A stretch of 64,000 nucleotides of DNA from Dipteris shenzhenensis (taxonomy: Eukaryota > Polypodiophyta > Polypodiopsida > Gleicheniales): the NCBI GenBank assembly GCA_047967505.1, contig CM106541.1; one strand, 5' to 3'. The position numbers were made by a program, and so were the translations under genes. Shown here one piece after another: positions 43,960 through 55,500 of the stretch. The stretch's first letter is position 1, and each line of letters begins with the position of its first letter. The notes under the pieces were generated by a model. The model saw only the letters and a program-made list of their open reading frames with translations, had not been told where the DNA came from and did not search any database.

Positions 43960-45711
43960 ACAGGTACACATGCTGCTCTATTTATCATGTGCAAATGTGG
44001 TTTTTGAAGGATGCAATCAACCAACTAAGGACTTAGAGTTTTCAGGTTCATGGAGCATGCTGCAACTGTGATTGTAGGTATGTGGAAATAGCGAAGGGAA
44101 GTGTGGTTGCAAAGCTGTTCAACATGCTAGTATGGGTGTCAATAGCCTTTGGAATTCTGTGTTGTGCCCCAAACCTCCTGAAGCCAATTACCACCATTGT
44201 CGGTGTCTTTTCGGTGAGTGCAACAAATGTGGCCCACACAAAATGTCATGCTACCCATGCGAGATGAGTTTTGTTTCCAAAAACGTGATGGTGAAGGTCT
44301 TCGAGAATGTAGAGATAGGAACCACGGTCTAGGGGAAAAGAACCAAAGGAAAGATCTTGTTGGCAAGGAGATGTATTGCAACAAACTTATATGGTTAATG
44401 AAGACTCACCTCAAAATGTTCATCAAGAACAATTACACTTGCAGGTGGCAGACTAAACCGTTCAAAGAGTGTCTGCTGAGGTTTCTCAAAGATGTGGTTT
44501 CAGTGGTGGACCTTGCAAAGAACTATTCTTTCAAGGAGCAAAATGAGATTTAGTCCATGCACTAGCATTCTAGCCAGGTGTTACAATTTTTGTCCACATA
44601 AGATATGTCCATATTGGATTTGAGGTGAAGAAGACATTTCATTTTTTTCATTCCAAATGACAAGATGCACAATACCCTTTTTGTCCACCATTGTTTTAGG
44701 TTGCATCATACGTGGTTGTCACATCAAGGGTTGGATCTGACTAGGAAATGGGTTTGGTTGGATGGAGCAGCCTCTCAATTCAAGGCTAGAAGACCTTTCT
44801 ATTTCATTTCTAGATTTGAACAACTAGTGGGTTTGAAGATGACATGGAATTTCTTTGGATCTGGACACGGAAAGGGCAAGCACGATGGGGCTGGGGCTAT
44901 TGTGAAGAGAGCACTGACACATGAACAACTAAAGCCAAATGGAGCCACCTTAAAAAATGCAAGAGATGTCATCGATTTTTTGAGAATCAACTTGTCTCAT
45001 GGGGCTCAAGCCAGCTATGCATCTAAGGAGAGGAATGTAGCACAAGTGTTTTGGGAGGTATAGGAAGGAGATATTAATAGATCTATATAGTGGGACTATT
45101 AATCTATGCTACAGACATAGTCCATGCATTGTATACGAGGAGCTGTGCAAGGGGTTATTAGTCAAATAGCAATGAAAAGGTTGTCATGCTACTACAATGC
45201 TTGTATTCAAGAGTCTTGGGGACACTGCACCAGTAAGAAGCATGTGCCGAGTTGGTAATATCACATCATTATTCTTGACAATGCAGGTGATTTGGATACT
45301 AATGAGGAGCTCATTGAGGAGCCTCTCTATGAAGGGCATCATGAAATGCTTAGCAATGCTCTTTGCATAGGGGACAACTTTGCAATGAATGTAGAGGTAG
45401 ACAATGAAGAGGGTGCTGAATTCTACATCTTGAAGTGTACTAAAGCTAAGGAGAAGAGCCAAAAGGCTATGAAGGATGCTTGGGGCAACATAATTGCTAC
45501 AAGCTTCTTTGTTGTGAAGGGTCTCTTTTATGGTCATCAAGGTGACTACTGCTACAAGCTTCTTGATGATAGACCTGAGGTCATATTATATTCCCATCTT
45601 GTAAGGTCAATCAAGTTTCCACTAGAAGCCATTGAGGGAGAGAGAAACTTGTACTTGCTATCACTTGAAAAGTACGAGGATGTCTACAATAGCATGCCTT
45701 ATGATATCTAG
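43960..45711 (+). pseudogene. Transposase-like family T, copy 2
   Basis: It has the same order of parts as 21.56-23.56 kb. A Cys-rich segment (LCPKPPEANYHHCRC, CNKCGPHKMSCYPC) lies at 44157-44270. MKTHLKMFIKNNYTCRWQTK, then VVSVVDLAKNYSFKEQNEI, lies at about 44398-44550. In 44665-45063 come NTLFVHHCF, WVWLDGAASQFK and WNFFGSGHGKGKHDG, then AIVKRAL. A Cys-rich tail CYYNACIQESWGHC follows at about 45190, and the C-terminal module at 45292-45711 holds LSNALCIGDNFAMNVEVDNE, EFYILKCTKAK, VVKGLFYGHQGDYCYKLLDD and YSHLVRSIKF. The spacing between the two conserved aspartates (LDG and HDG) is 41 residues, as in copy 1. Internal stops separate the frames. The C-terminal module has a BAH-like feel, but that is a guess. 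Confidence 0.6.
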
Positions 45712-46150
45712 ACCACATTCTAATTATTTTATTTTCCACGCTTGCTTTCATTTTCTATGATTGTTTATTTGCTTACCATTTTCTATGATTTTTTATTCGT
45801 TTCCCCCCAAAAAAGAAGCCAAGTATGATTGGCAGTACCAGATATGTGAGAAACCATTGTACATACATCAGTCAAGTAATGGTCATGATCCATTAGCAAA
45901 AGTAATACTTCATGATCCAACCATAGGGCAACCATAGGGCACATGATCCAAGTTACTGATAATATTTGCAAGTAGTCAGAAAGCACTACAGCTAGGCAAG
46001 ACATGATGCAAGTCACAAGGATAAATATCATACGATCATTATCCAATTAAATAATTACATGGTCAAGTATTGTATTCATGATCCAGCTGAACAATTATAC
46101 ATGATCCAGTAGCCAAAAATTACACCTCATGACACAACAACAAGGTACAT
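45712..46150. other. Spacer with recurring CATGATCCA
   Basis: No coding signal. CATGATCCA occurs at 45883, 45911, 45942, 46078 and 46100, and equivalently in the second unit. The minus frames at 45783-46046 and 47424-47687 are translations of this region and show no known motif. Confidence 0.5.
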
Positions 46151-46467
46151 GACCAAGGTTACAACTAGTATTTGTAGTCCTTGAACAATTTCATAGATAA
46201 CAGCTTGTAAACTACATCCTCTGCCTTGGTTTTATAAACATGTCACATCCCCCAAAAGCAATCAGCTCCACAATTGGGGTTGTCACCCATCCACGCTACC
46301 CAACATACTTTTTTGCAACTAGTAGGCTATTCCCAAGCGCCAAAGTAGTCTTGAAATGCAAACTGTTGGGGATCCTTGTGGCAATCCCATGAGTTCAACC
46401 ATCACCATAACAAGGGTCCTACATGCTTAACCAGAAAATTGTGCTGCCAATGTACAGGGACTGAATG
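46150..46467 (-). pseudogene. Duplicated 3' end of the FCP1-like phosphatase pseudogene
   Basis: These bases are the first-unit copy of about 47790-48117, which forms the 3' part of the minus-strand phosphatase-like reading. The copy ends abruptly at the duplication junction. Confidence 0.5.
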
Positions 46468-47352
46468 GTGGGTTTGAAGATGACATGGAATTTCTTTGGA
46501 TCTGGACACGGAAAGGGCAAGCACGATGGGGCTGGGGCTGTTGTGAAGAGAGCACTGACACATGAACAACTAAAGCCAAATGGAGCCACCTTAAAAAATG
46601 CAAGAGATGTCGTGGATTTTTTGAGGATCAACTTGTCTCATGGGGCTCAAGCCAGCTATGCATTTAAGGAGAGGAATGTAGCACAAGTGTTTTGGGAGGT
46701 ATAGGAAGGAGATATTGATAGATCTATATAGTGGGACTATTAATCTATGCTACAGACACAATCCATGCATTGTATACGAGGAGCTGTGCAAGGGGTTATT
46801 AGTCAAATAGCAATGAAAAGGTTGTCATGCTACTACAATGCTTGTATTCAAGAGTCTTGGGGACACTGCACCAGTAAGAAGCATGTGCCGAGTTGGTAAT
46901 ATCACATCATTATTCTTGACAATGCAGGTGATTTGGATACTAATGAGGAGCTCATTGAGGAGCCTCTATATGAAGGGCATCATGAAATGCTTAGCAATGC
47001 TCTTTGCATGGGGGACAACTTTGCAATGAATGTAGAGGTAGACAATGAAGAGGGTGCTGAATTCTACATCTTGAAGTGTACTAAAGCTAAGGAGAAGAGC
47101 CAAAAGGCTATGAAGGATGCTTGGGGCAACATAATTGCTACAAGATCCTTTGTTGTGAAGGGTCTCTTTTATGGTCATCAAGGTGACTACTGCTACAAGC
47201 TTCTTGATGATAGACCTGAGGTCATATCATATTCCCATCTTGTAAGGTCAATCAAGTTTCCACCAAAAGCCATTGAGGGAGAGAGAAACTTGTACTTGCT
47301 ATCACTTGAAAAGTACGAGGATGTCTACAATAGCATGCCTTATGATATCTAG
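46468..47352 (+). pseudogene. Transposase-like family T, copy 3 (3' half only, made by the tandem duplication)
   Basis: Starts at the duplication junction just before MTWNFFGSGHGKGKHDG, so it lacks the first two conserved aspartates and everything upstream. It keeps RALTHEQLKPNGATLKNARD, CYYNACIQESWGHC and the C-terminal module at 46933-47352, which is nearly identical to 45292-45711. Differences include IATRSF in place of IATSFF and KFPPKA in place of KFPLEA. It cannot be functional alone. Confidence 0.7.
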
Positions 47353-47829
47353 ACCACATTCTAATTATTTTATTTTCCACGCTTGCTTTCATTTTCTATG
47401 ATTGTTTATTTGCTTGCCATTTTCTATGATTGTTTATTCATTTCCCCCCAAAAAAGAAGCCAAGTATGATTGACAATACCAGATATGTGAGAAACCATTG
47501 TACATACATCAGTCAAGTAATGGTCATGATCCATTAGCAAAAGTAATACTTCATGATCCAACCATAGGGCAACCATAGGGCACATGATCCAAGTTACTGA
47601 TAATATTTGCAAGTAGTCAGAAAGCACTACAGCTAGGCAAGACATGATGCAAGTCACAAGGCTAAATATCATACGATCATTATCCAATTAAATAATTACA
47701 TGGTCAAGTATTGTATTCATGATCCAGCTGAACAATTGTACATGATCCAGTAGCCAAAAATTACACCTCATGAAACAACAACAAGGTACATGACCAAAGT
47801 TACAACTAGTATTTGCAGTCCTTGAACAA

Positions 47830-48528
47830 TTTCATAGATAACAGCTTGTAAACTACATCCTCTGCCTTGGTTTGATAAACATATCACATGCCCCAAAAGC
47901 AATCAGCTCCACAATTGGGGTTGTCACCCATCCATGCTACCCAACATACTTTTTTGCAACTAGTAGGCTATCTATATCTTCCAAAGCACCAAAGTAGTCT
48001 TCAGATGCAAACTGTTGGGGATCCTTGTGGCAATCCCATGAGTTCAACCATCACCATAACCAAGGTCCTACATGCTTAACCAGAAAATTGTGCTGCCAAT
48101 GTACAGGGACTGAATCTAACTTTGGGAGTACACAAAATGTCCCCTATGGACTTCCAGTACACTTGTAGAACCTGTCATCTAAAAGAACAGTGCTCGACAC
48201 ATCATAGAAAGGGTATTGCTCCCAGAAATACCATAGGTGCTTGAAAAAAATTAGTTTCCCATCAAAAATGGTGAAATGTGCCCTGTCACAATATTCTTGA
48301 TCAAAAAATCCTAAGATAACATTCTCTAGGCCAGGAAAACAAAACTTAAAGCACTGCAATAGGTTGTGACTCCATTGGGAGCTCCATAGATATACATCGA
48401 ACCATCGAGCAGCCCAACATAGAAAAGTCTCTATGTCCTCTACTGGCACCAGAAATGTCAAGTCCATTGGCCCTTTGTGAAAGTCTCATACTCGAGGAAT
48501 TCACCTCACAAAATTTTACCACGTGCAT
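47830..48528 (-). pseudogene. FCP1/NLI-interacting (HAD-type) phosphatase-like pseudogene
   Basis: The clearest part is 48467-48144: FLVPVEDIETFLCWAARWFD, VYLWSSQ, then FFDQEYCDRAHFTIFDGK, LIFFKHLWYFWEQYPFYDVS and VLLDDRFYKCTGSP. This is the order seen in FCP1-homology domains: the WSS region, DQ..C, FK.L, and a late (L)DD motif that binds Mg. The reading continues past a stop to about 47830 (KLDSVPVHWQHNFLVKHVGP). The N-terminal catalytic DxDxT is not present; a stop lies just upstream of 48467 in frame. Enzymes of this type dephosphorylate phosphoserine in RNA polymerase II tails or related targets, but this copy is broken. It lies antisense to, and converges on, transposase-like copy 3. 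Confidence 0.6.
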
Positions 48529-49020
48529 TCAAAAGGAGAGATAAACCATTGGAACTTGCTAAACCATTGGAACTTGCTAAATCAAATCTAGATCATCTAC
48601 ACTGATGCTCACTCCATCTCTCTCTAGTAGATTAGGAGATCTCTATGGATGGCAGCAAACTCAATACTCATTGTCTCTCTGAATTCTACCTCTATCTTTG
48701 GGAGATAGCTATGCTAGCAGTTTATGAGCTTTCTCTGTACTAGGAATTCTACCTCTATCTTTGGGAGATAGCTATGCTAGCAGTTTATGAGCTTTCTCTA
48801 TACTAGTACTCAAGGTAGTAGTATCAAAGGGTCTCTTATGAACCCATCCACTTGATACTCTACTAGCCATCCTTCACAAAATGAAATGGTAAATTAGATT
48901 TAAATTTTAGAATGCATTCTATTTAAACAAGGAAACATCCTCTGCTTGCCATGAAGGGAAACATAAGTGTAGAGGCCAAGGTTTATAATGATAAGGAAAC
49001 CTATGCGTGATACTTTTTAA
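48529..49020. repeat. Intergenic DNA with a 63-bp tandem duplication (48681-48806)
   Basis: GAATTCTACCTCTATCTTTG and the following bases to TACTAG occur at 48681 and again at 48744. A shorter duplication (CCATTGGAACTTGCTAAA) lies near 48547-48580. No gene is recognised. Confidence 0.7.
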
Positions 49021-49336
49021 AGTAGGGAAAAGATTCCCTGAAGCACATTGGCAAAGGCTTCGACCACTTCAAAATTGTGTTCCTGGAAGTCTCACCCTAG
49101 AAAAAATGCTCACAAGTTTCCTTCTCATTGTTCTCTACATGTGAACAATGAGAAGAAATATCATATCTTTTTCAGGTAGGGGGAAGATTCCAAGGAGCCC
49201 AATGGTGAAGGCTCGGCTACTTTAGCATTGTGTTCATTGGAATGTTCCCCTACCCTGCAACATATTGCACAAAATTTTCCTTCTCATTGTAAACATTGAC
49301 CTCTAAAGCATATGCATATGCTTAAGGGATGCCTAA
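49021..49336. repeat. Pair of related ~154-bp units; also matches 1868-2030
   Basis: Both units start GTAGGG...AAGATTCC (49022 and 49176) and end near TTTCCTTCTCATTG. The second also matches 1868-2030. CTTCTCATTGTTC (49121-49133) and GAACAATGAGAAG (49143-49155) form a perfect 13-base stem. Confidence 0.65.
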
Positions 49337-50261
49337 GGGTCATTTTTTTCTTGGGTGTAGCCATTTTTGGTGAGGTTCAAGGGCTTTCCTGTATATAGCT
49401 ACCTTGCATGACCCATAACTTATGCATTGCTCAATGGAATTTGGCAAACTTTGTCCTCAAGTTGTAGTACACATTCCAAAATTGAACATGAGAACAAAAA
49501 ATTTTGAAATAATGATTTGGAATGAGACCATTAAAGCATTACAAGTGCTATGTTACATGTGAAACATGCATCCTAAAGACTATAGGATATAGCAATTTAT
49601 TCAAAATCATCAAAATTTTATTCTATAGATACATGCAACCAAGTAATCATTCAAAAGTACACTATGTGAGCTTCTCCTCAACCCAAGGACACACCTAAAT
49701 GAGAACATTAGGGTTAACGGGCCTCCAATGTTGTGCTAAAGTGATGCATACCCATTTGAGGGCATGCTCCATAACTTTTTTTTTATTTGTTAAAAACCAG
49801 AATGGATTGAAATTTTGGAATCCAAACTAGTGGGACTACTACATGGTGGTCTTAAAACATTGATAGTTGTTGGTATTGGTATCTAGATTCATCCTAAAAT
49901 GGAAGATGTTGGAAAAGTGCAATTTGTGCATGTGAAAAGATATTTTAATAAATCCAACACTATTTACAATTTTGAATTGTTTCTTTTTCCATGCAGTTGC
50001 TTGCTATATGGCTCATAATCATGCCAAAGGTCATTGCATTTAATAATATACAACATGAAACCTGATAGTGTGCCCTTTGGTGGCCTATTTGTGTTTTGAA
50101 GCATTTTAGGCCACATTGCATTTGTTTGGGATATCCAATTTTGCTGACATGTATCGTCGGAGGGGGGAAACCGGCAGCTGAAATTTCGCTACTCCCACGA
50201 ATTTTGAATTTTCACACCTTCGCCCATCAAATCTTGGAAGAATAAGTACCTACAACCTGCC
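49337..50261 (-). repeat. Repeat E, copy 2 (inverted)
   Basis: Reverse complement of 25308-26236. It ends exactly where the gene stub starts at 50262, so E replaces the rest of the BPS1/ROH1-like gene at this locus. Confidence 0.8.
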
Positions 50262-50454
50262 CCATGGACAGAACTACAACCAAGGCATCGAGCAGCCAGT
50301 TGAGGTGAAGGTTGGGTGAGCCACCTAGAAGTTGGAGGTGTTAAAGGCACTCTATCAGGTCTACTTCAAACTTTTACAAGGCAGGATCATGGCATTCCCA
50401 GGTGGTATTGCATTGTTCCATGCCTCTAAGAGAGAGGGAATGTGAGGAACCCAT
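50262..50454 (-). pseudogene. BPS1/ROH1-like gene, 5' stub
   Basis: The reverse complement starts with ATGGGTTCCTC, as in the intact copies, but has an internal deletion straight after it and a premature stop. It ends within the codons equivalent to NWLLDALAVVLS. The remaining 3' four-fifths of the gene is missing and repeat E begins directly. The start context and the sequence before it match copies A and C, but the TATA element is deleted. Confidence 0.75.
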
Positions 50455-51697
50455 GGAGAAGTGAGGTTGAATACTGAGTGGAAGGGATGGGATTGGGATC
50501 AAAAGAACTCAAACAATTATGATACTAAGGAGTGGGAGTGTGAGTGTTTTATCTTATTGCAGAGGACAGACAGCTCACCATGCTAAGGTCCTTAGTTTAA
50601 GCTGTCATGCATGTGCAGGCCAGAGTGTGTGAGGGGTAGTATACGAGTTCAAAGCCTACTTTTGATAGCGTCTTATCTTATATTACAACACATTTGCATT
50701 GCTGCTAAGAGGATACTATTGTTATTCCACTTACATGACAAAAGCAAGCAATACTGTCTCAAGAGAGGGAGGGTCTCGAGACAAGGAACCATGCATGGTA
50801 AAGCACTTGGTAAGAAGGCATCTGACTCTGAGGGTGTATGTTGCTCTCTATACAAAACTACTCATCAATCCAAGGTGCTCTACAATAAACTACTCCTCCA
50901 AGGTGCTCTTTATAAACTACTCCTCCAAGATGCTCTCATTCACCATCGTGTCATCACCTTTACTCCACAAAAGCCATGCCATCATGGCCTATGCCACTGT
51001 GCTTCCTCTCCATTGAACCACTACTCTAAAAAGAGCTTGAGACACCAAAGTAGAGTGTGTGGATTGTTGGCACTTTAGCTTTGTGTGTCATCCATGTTGC
51101 CTACATTGATACAGTGCCCCCTTTCTCATATTAATCAACTTGTGGGGACCTTTCTTAGGTGCTTATCTATACAAAACATGCTCACCTTGTTCCTCACCAA
51201 GGCATCAGTGCAAGGGGACCTGTTCAACCTATTGGCCTTTCTCCTCATCAGGGCATCATTGGTAGGGGGACATGGCTTTTTATTTTGGATACACGTCTTA
51301 TCACTCCTCATCAAAGTACTTATCTTAAGGAACACATCTATTTCAAAGGGAGATAGCCCACCATTTATCTTACTTCATTGAGATGTCTATTCATTGAACT
51401 CATCACATTGACTCCTCCAATCCAAGAAAATCTCAATGAATCCCATAATTTAGCTTTTGTTTACGATTATAATGTTGGACCTTGTACATGTTTCATATCA
51501 TATTATGTTTAGAGAACCAAAGCACATGTGTTATTTATATTATGTTTGGAGAATCAAGACACTCCACATGCACAATAAAGCCAACTTGCTCATTGACTGA
51601 GAATGAACACTGGATGGAAAAAGTACAACATGAAGCTCTATCTTATTTGAGTAGGCTTTGGCTACCAAGCTGGCTTAGTCAAGCAGCAGTGAGGTGT
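50455..51697 (-). repeat. Repeat R, copy D: 5' flank of the gene stub
   Basis: Equivalent to 34035-35150 of copy C in the same orientation. Around 50636 the sequence reads GGGGTAGTATACGAG, whereas copy C has GCTGGCTTTATAGTATACGAG-like sequence there, so the TATA box is lost. Plus-strand frames in it are not conserved as proteins. Confidence 0.8.
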
Positions 51698-51703
51698 CAT
51701 CTT

Positions 51704-51865
51704 CTCAAGGGGGATGTTTTCAATTCCCTTCCTTTGTCATCTTTATTTAGTACCTTTGGATCCAATGATAAATCCCTTTGCTTACTCAAGGGGGATGTTT
51801 TCAATTCCCTTCCTTTGTCATCTTTATTTAGTATCTTTGGATCCAATTATAAATCCCTTTGCTTA
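51704..51865 (+). repeat. Tandem duplication, period 81 bp
   Basis: CTCAAGGGGGATGTTTTCAA and the following TTCCCTTCCTTTGTCATC occur at 51704 and again at 51785. The end of the second unit resembles the reverse complement of 7028-7060. Confidence 0.85.
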
Positions 51866-52580
51866 CTTGGTGTCTTTCTTTTCAACATTGTTAGCCCTTG
51901 GTTAGGCTAACAATCATGTGGTCATTGAGCATCGGCCTCGGTTGGGAGCGAGGAGTGGTGGAGGCCATTAAGCAGCCATTTTGTAGTAGAGGTGCAGTTG
52001 ATCATGGGGTGAGATAGCTAATAGGTGAGTGGAGATTGGTGCACCGAGTGCACACTAATTTAGAAGGTGGCATTATAGCAGGTGAGGAAGATGACAAGAG
52101 AGCAGTGTGCTGAGTTCTGCTCCTCTGACCTAAGTTGCAGTGTGCTTGAAGACCGGTGTGTGGAACACAAAAAGTACTCGAATTGCTCTATGACTACTTT
52201 TTTACTTAAGCAAGTGCTAACACCATTTGGAGATATGACACCAGACATGAAGAGTATCTAAACCTGAGGTAGTGGTTGCATCTAACTATGCAAAGTGGAG
52301 CAGTCTTAAAACCAGAGTTCAATGCCTAAAGGAGCTGGCAGAAAGCAACTGTCTAACCGGGACAATGTGCATGAGAAGAGAGACATGGCTACACTACCCC
52401 AGGGGTCAAAGTTGAATATTGTGCACAGCCAGAAGGTCTAAACAATAGTGTCGGGCTAAGGCATCCCAAAAGATTAGCGAGTGAAGGGCTGTCATGGCAA
52501 ACAGAATCCGAGCACTCATCTACAGAGAGTTTGGATTTTGAACAGATGGCCATCTCCTTAGTTGAGCATCAGAATGAACA
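51866..52580 (+). other. 5' region of the gypsy element or spacer
   Basis: There is no clear gag motif before about 52560, where NEHEDQLKE-like coding begins. No LTR boundary or primer-binding site was found, so the left end of the element is not defined. Confidence 0.3.
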
Positions 52581-55500
52581 TGAAGACCAACTCAAAGAGT
52601 GACATGAACGTCTTTGGACATACTCAGTTATCATTCTAGAATGAGTGTGTTGAGAAAAGAATGAAGCCAGAAGACCGGCTACTACTAATGGACAAAGAAT
52701 CCATCATCATGAAGATAGGTGTACTTCTGATGGAGAGAGGTGCCACCGTGGATCCAAGGTGAATGAGGAGCAGCTAAGGTAGTTCAATTGAGTTCCACTC
52801 AACGCATAGAGATACTACTCAACTGATCGGTATACATCAAGTTGTACCCCTTGAGGCCTGAAGACAACAGTACCAACGAAGTCAGGAGGAGTCTATAGCA
52901 ACCTCACAACCATGAAGGCAATTATGAGAGGTGGGGACCTATTGAGTCAATTTTTTCACGTGGTAGACCTGCCTACTCGAGTTTTGGAGCAAAAATATTT
53001 AAGTCTAGCTCCAATGTCAAGGTAAAGCTGTCTTAAAATTTCAAAGGCACAAATGATGAAGATCCTTACATTCACTTACAAAGTTTTTTGCGTGTCTACC
53101 ACACCAATGGTGTAACAACAAATGAATAATATATGGACTATTTTCCATGTATCTTAATTAAAAATGCTCAAAGGTGGTCCAATCAGTTTCTAATTGGGTA
53201 TTTCCCCAATGGCATGCCATGTCCAAAGCTTCCTCTCGCAAAGGTTATGACAAGAGATTGATGAAGAGGATGTGAGGACAAAGTTGAGTGAACTAAAATA
53301 GAATAAAGGAGAATCTATCCAAACTTTGTGCTTAGGATGAGAACTCTTATCAATTAGTTGTCTGGTTCCAGATAATAAGTCTATGTGAGCCTGGTTAATC
53401 ACCAGATGTACACATGTAAATTTGTGCAAGCGAAAGATACTCAATCCGCCAACTAGAGCCTATAAGGGACTACTAAATCGAGTTGTCACCTTATAGAAGA
53501 ACGAAGGTTTGAAAAACAAGGTGAAGAAGAAGGATGTTGAGAATGATACCGAGGTGATACTAGGAAATAAGGATAAGTTAAAAACCAAGCTAAAGAAGGC
53601 CTTAAAAGAATTGGGCATTTGAGGTAAGCCTGGTAACAATGAGAAATGGTGTAATAGGTGTTCCAAGGGTGGACATGTGGAGGAGGAATGTAAGACTAAG
53701 TATTGCAATACCTACACAAATTTGGCCATGATGAGTTAGAATGTTGGTTTAACAGCAAAATTTTCCAACTGTTAGCGAGCCAAGTGGCAACTGATAATCG
53801 GCACCAAGTACCAAACCACTATATCCCATGCAAAAAGACAAGGGTAAGAATGGTAAAGAGAAGACTGGTCCATCCTAAATCAGGTGTTTCTTTTGTGGAG
53901 AAAACCACTCGTGTTTTGATTGTTCCATCTAGGTGGAACACTTGAAGTTCCTAAAGAATAACATGGAAAGGAAGAGGTGGACCTAGAATGCTGAGCAATT
54001 ACAGCCAAGCTACCAGATAAAGTTGATGCTCGAGTAATCACTCCATCAAGAGGGTTAGTGACAACAGCTGAAGACACTAACGCTTTGAGTAAAGACATCA
54101 ATTGGAAAGCACAGAAGGAGTTGTACTCTACTACTGAGTGAGGGGAATCCTCAAAATCTAGGTCTAAAGAAGCATAAACACACACCCCACATGAAACTAG
54201 TGCAAAGCTAGCCCGAGCATGGGAAATGTTCAAGAATATGCAAGTTAGTCTAACTTTTGCCGAGCTAATGCAAATAGCCCCATACTGTCATGACTTCTTT
54301 TTTTAGCAGATCAAGGAGTCCAACGAGCAACCAAAGGAAGTACAAACCTTACCACTATGCCTATGATACGATACTCTAGTAGTTGACGAGGAAGTTTAGA
54401 CTTTTAAGATTAAGAAGCAGACTATCCCAGGTGTAATAATGAATGGAGGATCAGGAGTGAACATCATTTCTAAGGGATTGCCCAAAGGCTAAAGTTCAAG
54501 TCACATAAACCATTGCCATACACTGAGTGTGTATGGAAAATTATCAAAATAGCCAGTTGACCCTAAAGGTATGCTGCAAGATGTGGTCATTTCAATAGGT
54601 AGCATCTATTATACAGTTAGCTTCATTGTGTATGCTATGGAATAGCATGCCTATCCAATCTTATTGGGAAGACCTTGGCTGAAAAGTGCAAAAGTACTAC
54701 TCCATGATTGGGGGAAAAAAGAGATTACTATTAAGACAAAGGGTCAAGATATGTGTATGCCGACCAACCCTCGAAAGGTTCTGAGTTGTTGTCGACCTAA
54801 GAATCTCAAAGGCAAAGATCCATTTCCACAAGATGTTAAATCCTAGTTAATGGAGTTGCATATCTTACTTGTTTGTGTGATAGACACTTTCCAAGTAACT
54901 ACAGATATTAAGCAGAATTTGACATATGAACTGATTGATCAACAAAAGGATCTCTTCCTCATCATGGAGACATTCAAGGAGAAAGGGAGATTGTTGAAGT
55001 ACCAGTGATGATCACTCGACTTGGAACTGAACAGTTAGTTCAAGAGCCTACACAAGCATTGAATCTTGGAACATAAGAACACCCGACCATGGTAGTGGTA
55101 AGTGCCAATTTGTCTATTGAGCAACTCGGACTGATACGAGATTTATTTGTCAGATATAAGGATGTGTTTTCATGGAGTTACATAGATTTAAGGGGAGTTC
55201 CTCCTGAACTATGTCAACATAAGATACCTTAAGTGCCAAATGCTACACAAATATAGCAACAAAGCTATAGAATGAATCCTAATTATGCTAAGCAAGTCAA
55301 AGACAAGTTGGATCAACTCTTACAAGCTAGATTTACATATGCCATTGACCGTAGTGATGATTGGCTCTTTCTTATTATGGTCATGCCTAAGAAAAATGAC
55401 AAACTTTGAGTCTGTGTGGACTAATGGAAATTAAATGCCAAGATAGTTCTAGATGCATTCTCAATACCCTTTATTGATGGAATTTTGGATCAAGTTGCAT

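Larger units (their letters stand above)
44827..48117 (+). repeat. Tandem segmental duplication, unit about 1.64 kb
   Basis: 44827-46467 is repeated almost exactly as 46468-48117 (offset 1641 bases over most of the length; the second unit is a few bases longer near 47975). The junction reads GGGACTGAATGGTGGGTTTG at about 46458-46477. The unit carries the 3' half of transposase-like copy 2, the intervening DNA and the 3' end of the antisense phosphatase pseudogene. Very few differences suggest that the duplication is recent compared with the age of the stops. Confidence 0.9.

Noticed and set aside
45783-46046. 87-residue minus frame conserved in both duplication units
   Set aside because: Its conservation is explained by the recent tandem duplication; it has no known motif and overlaps the CATGATCCA cluster.
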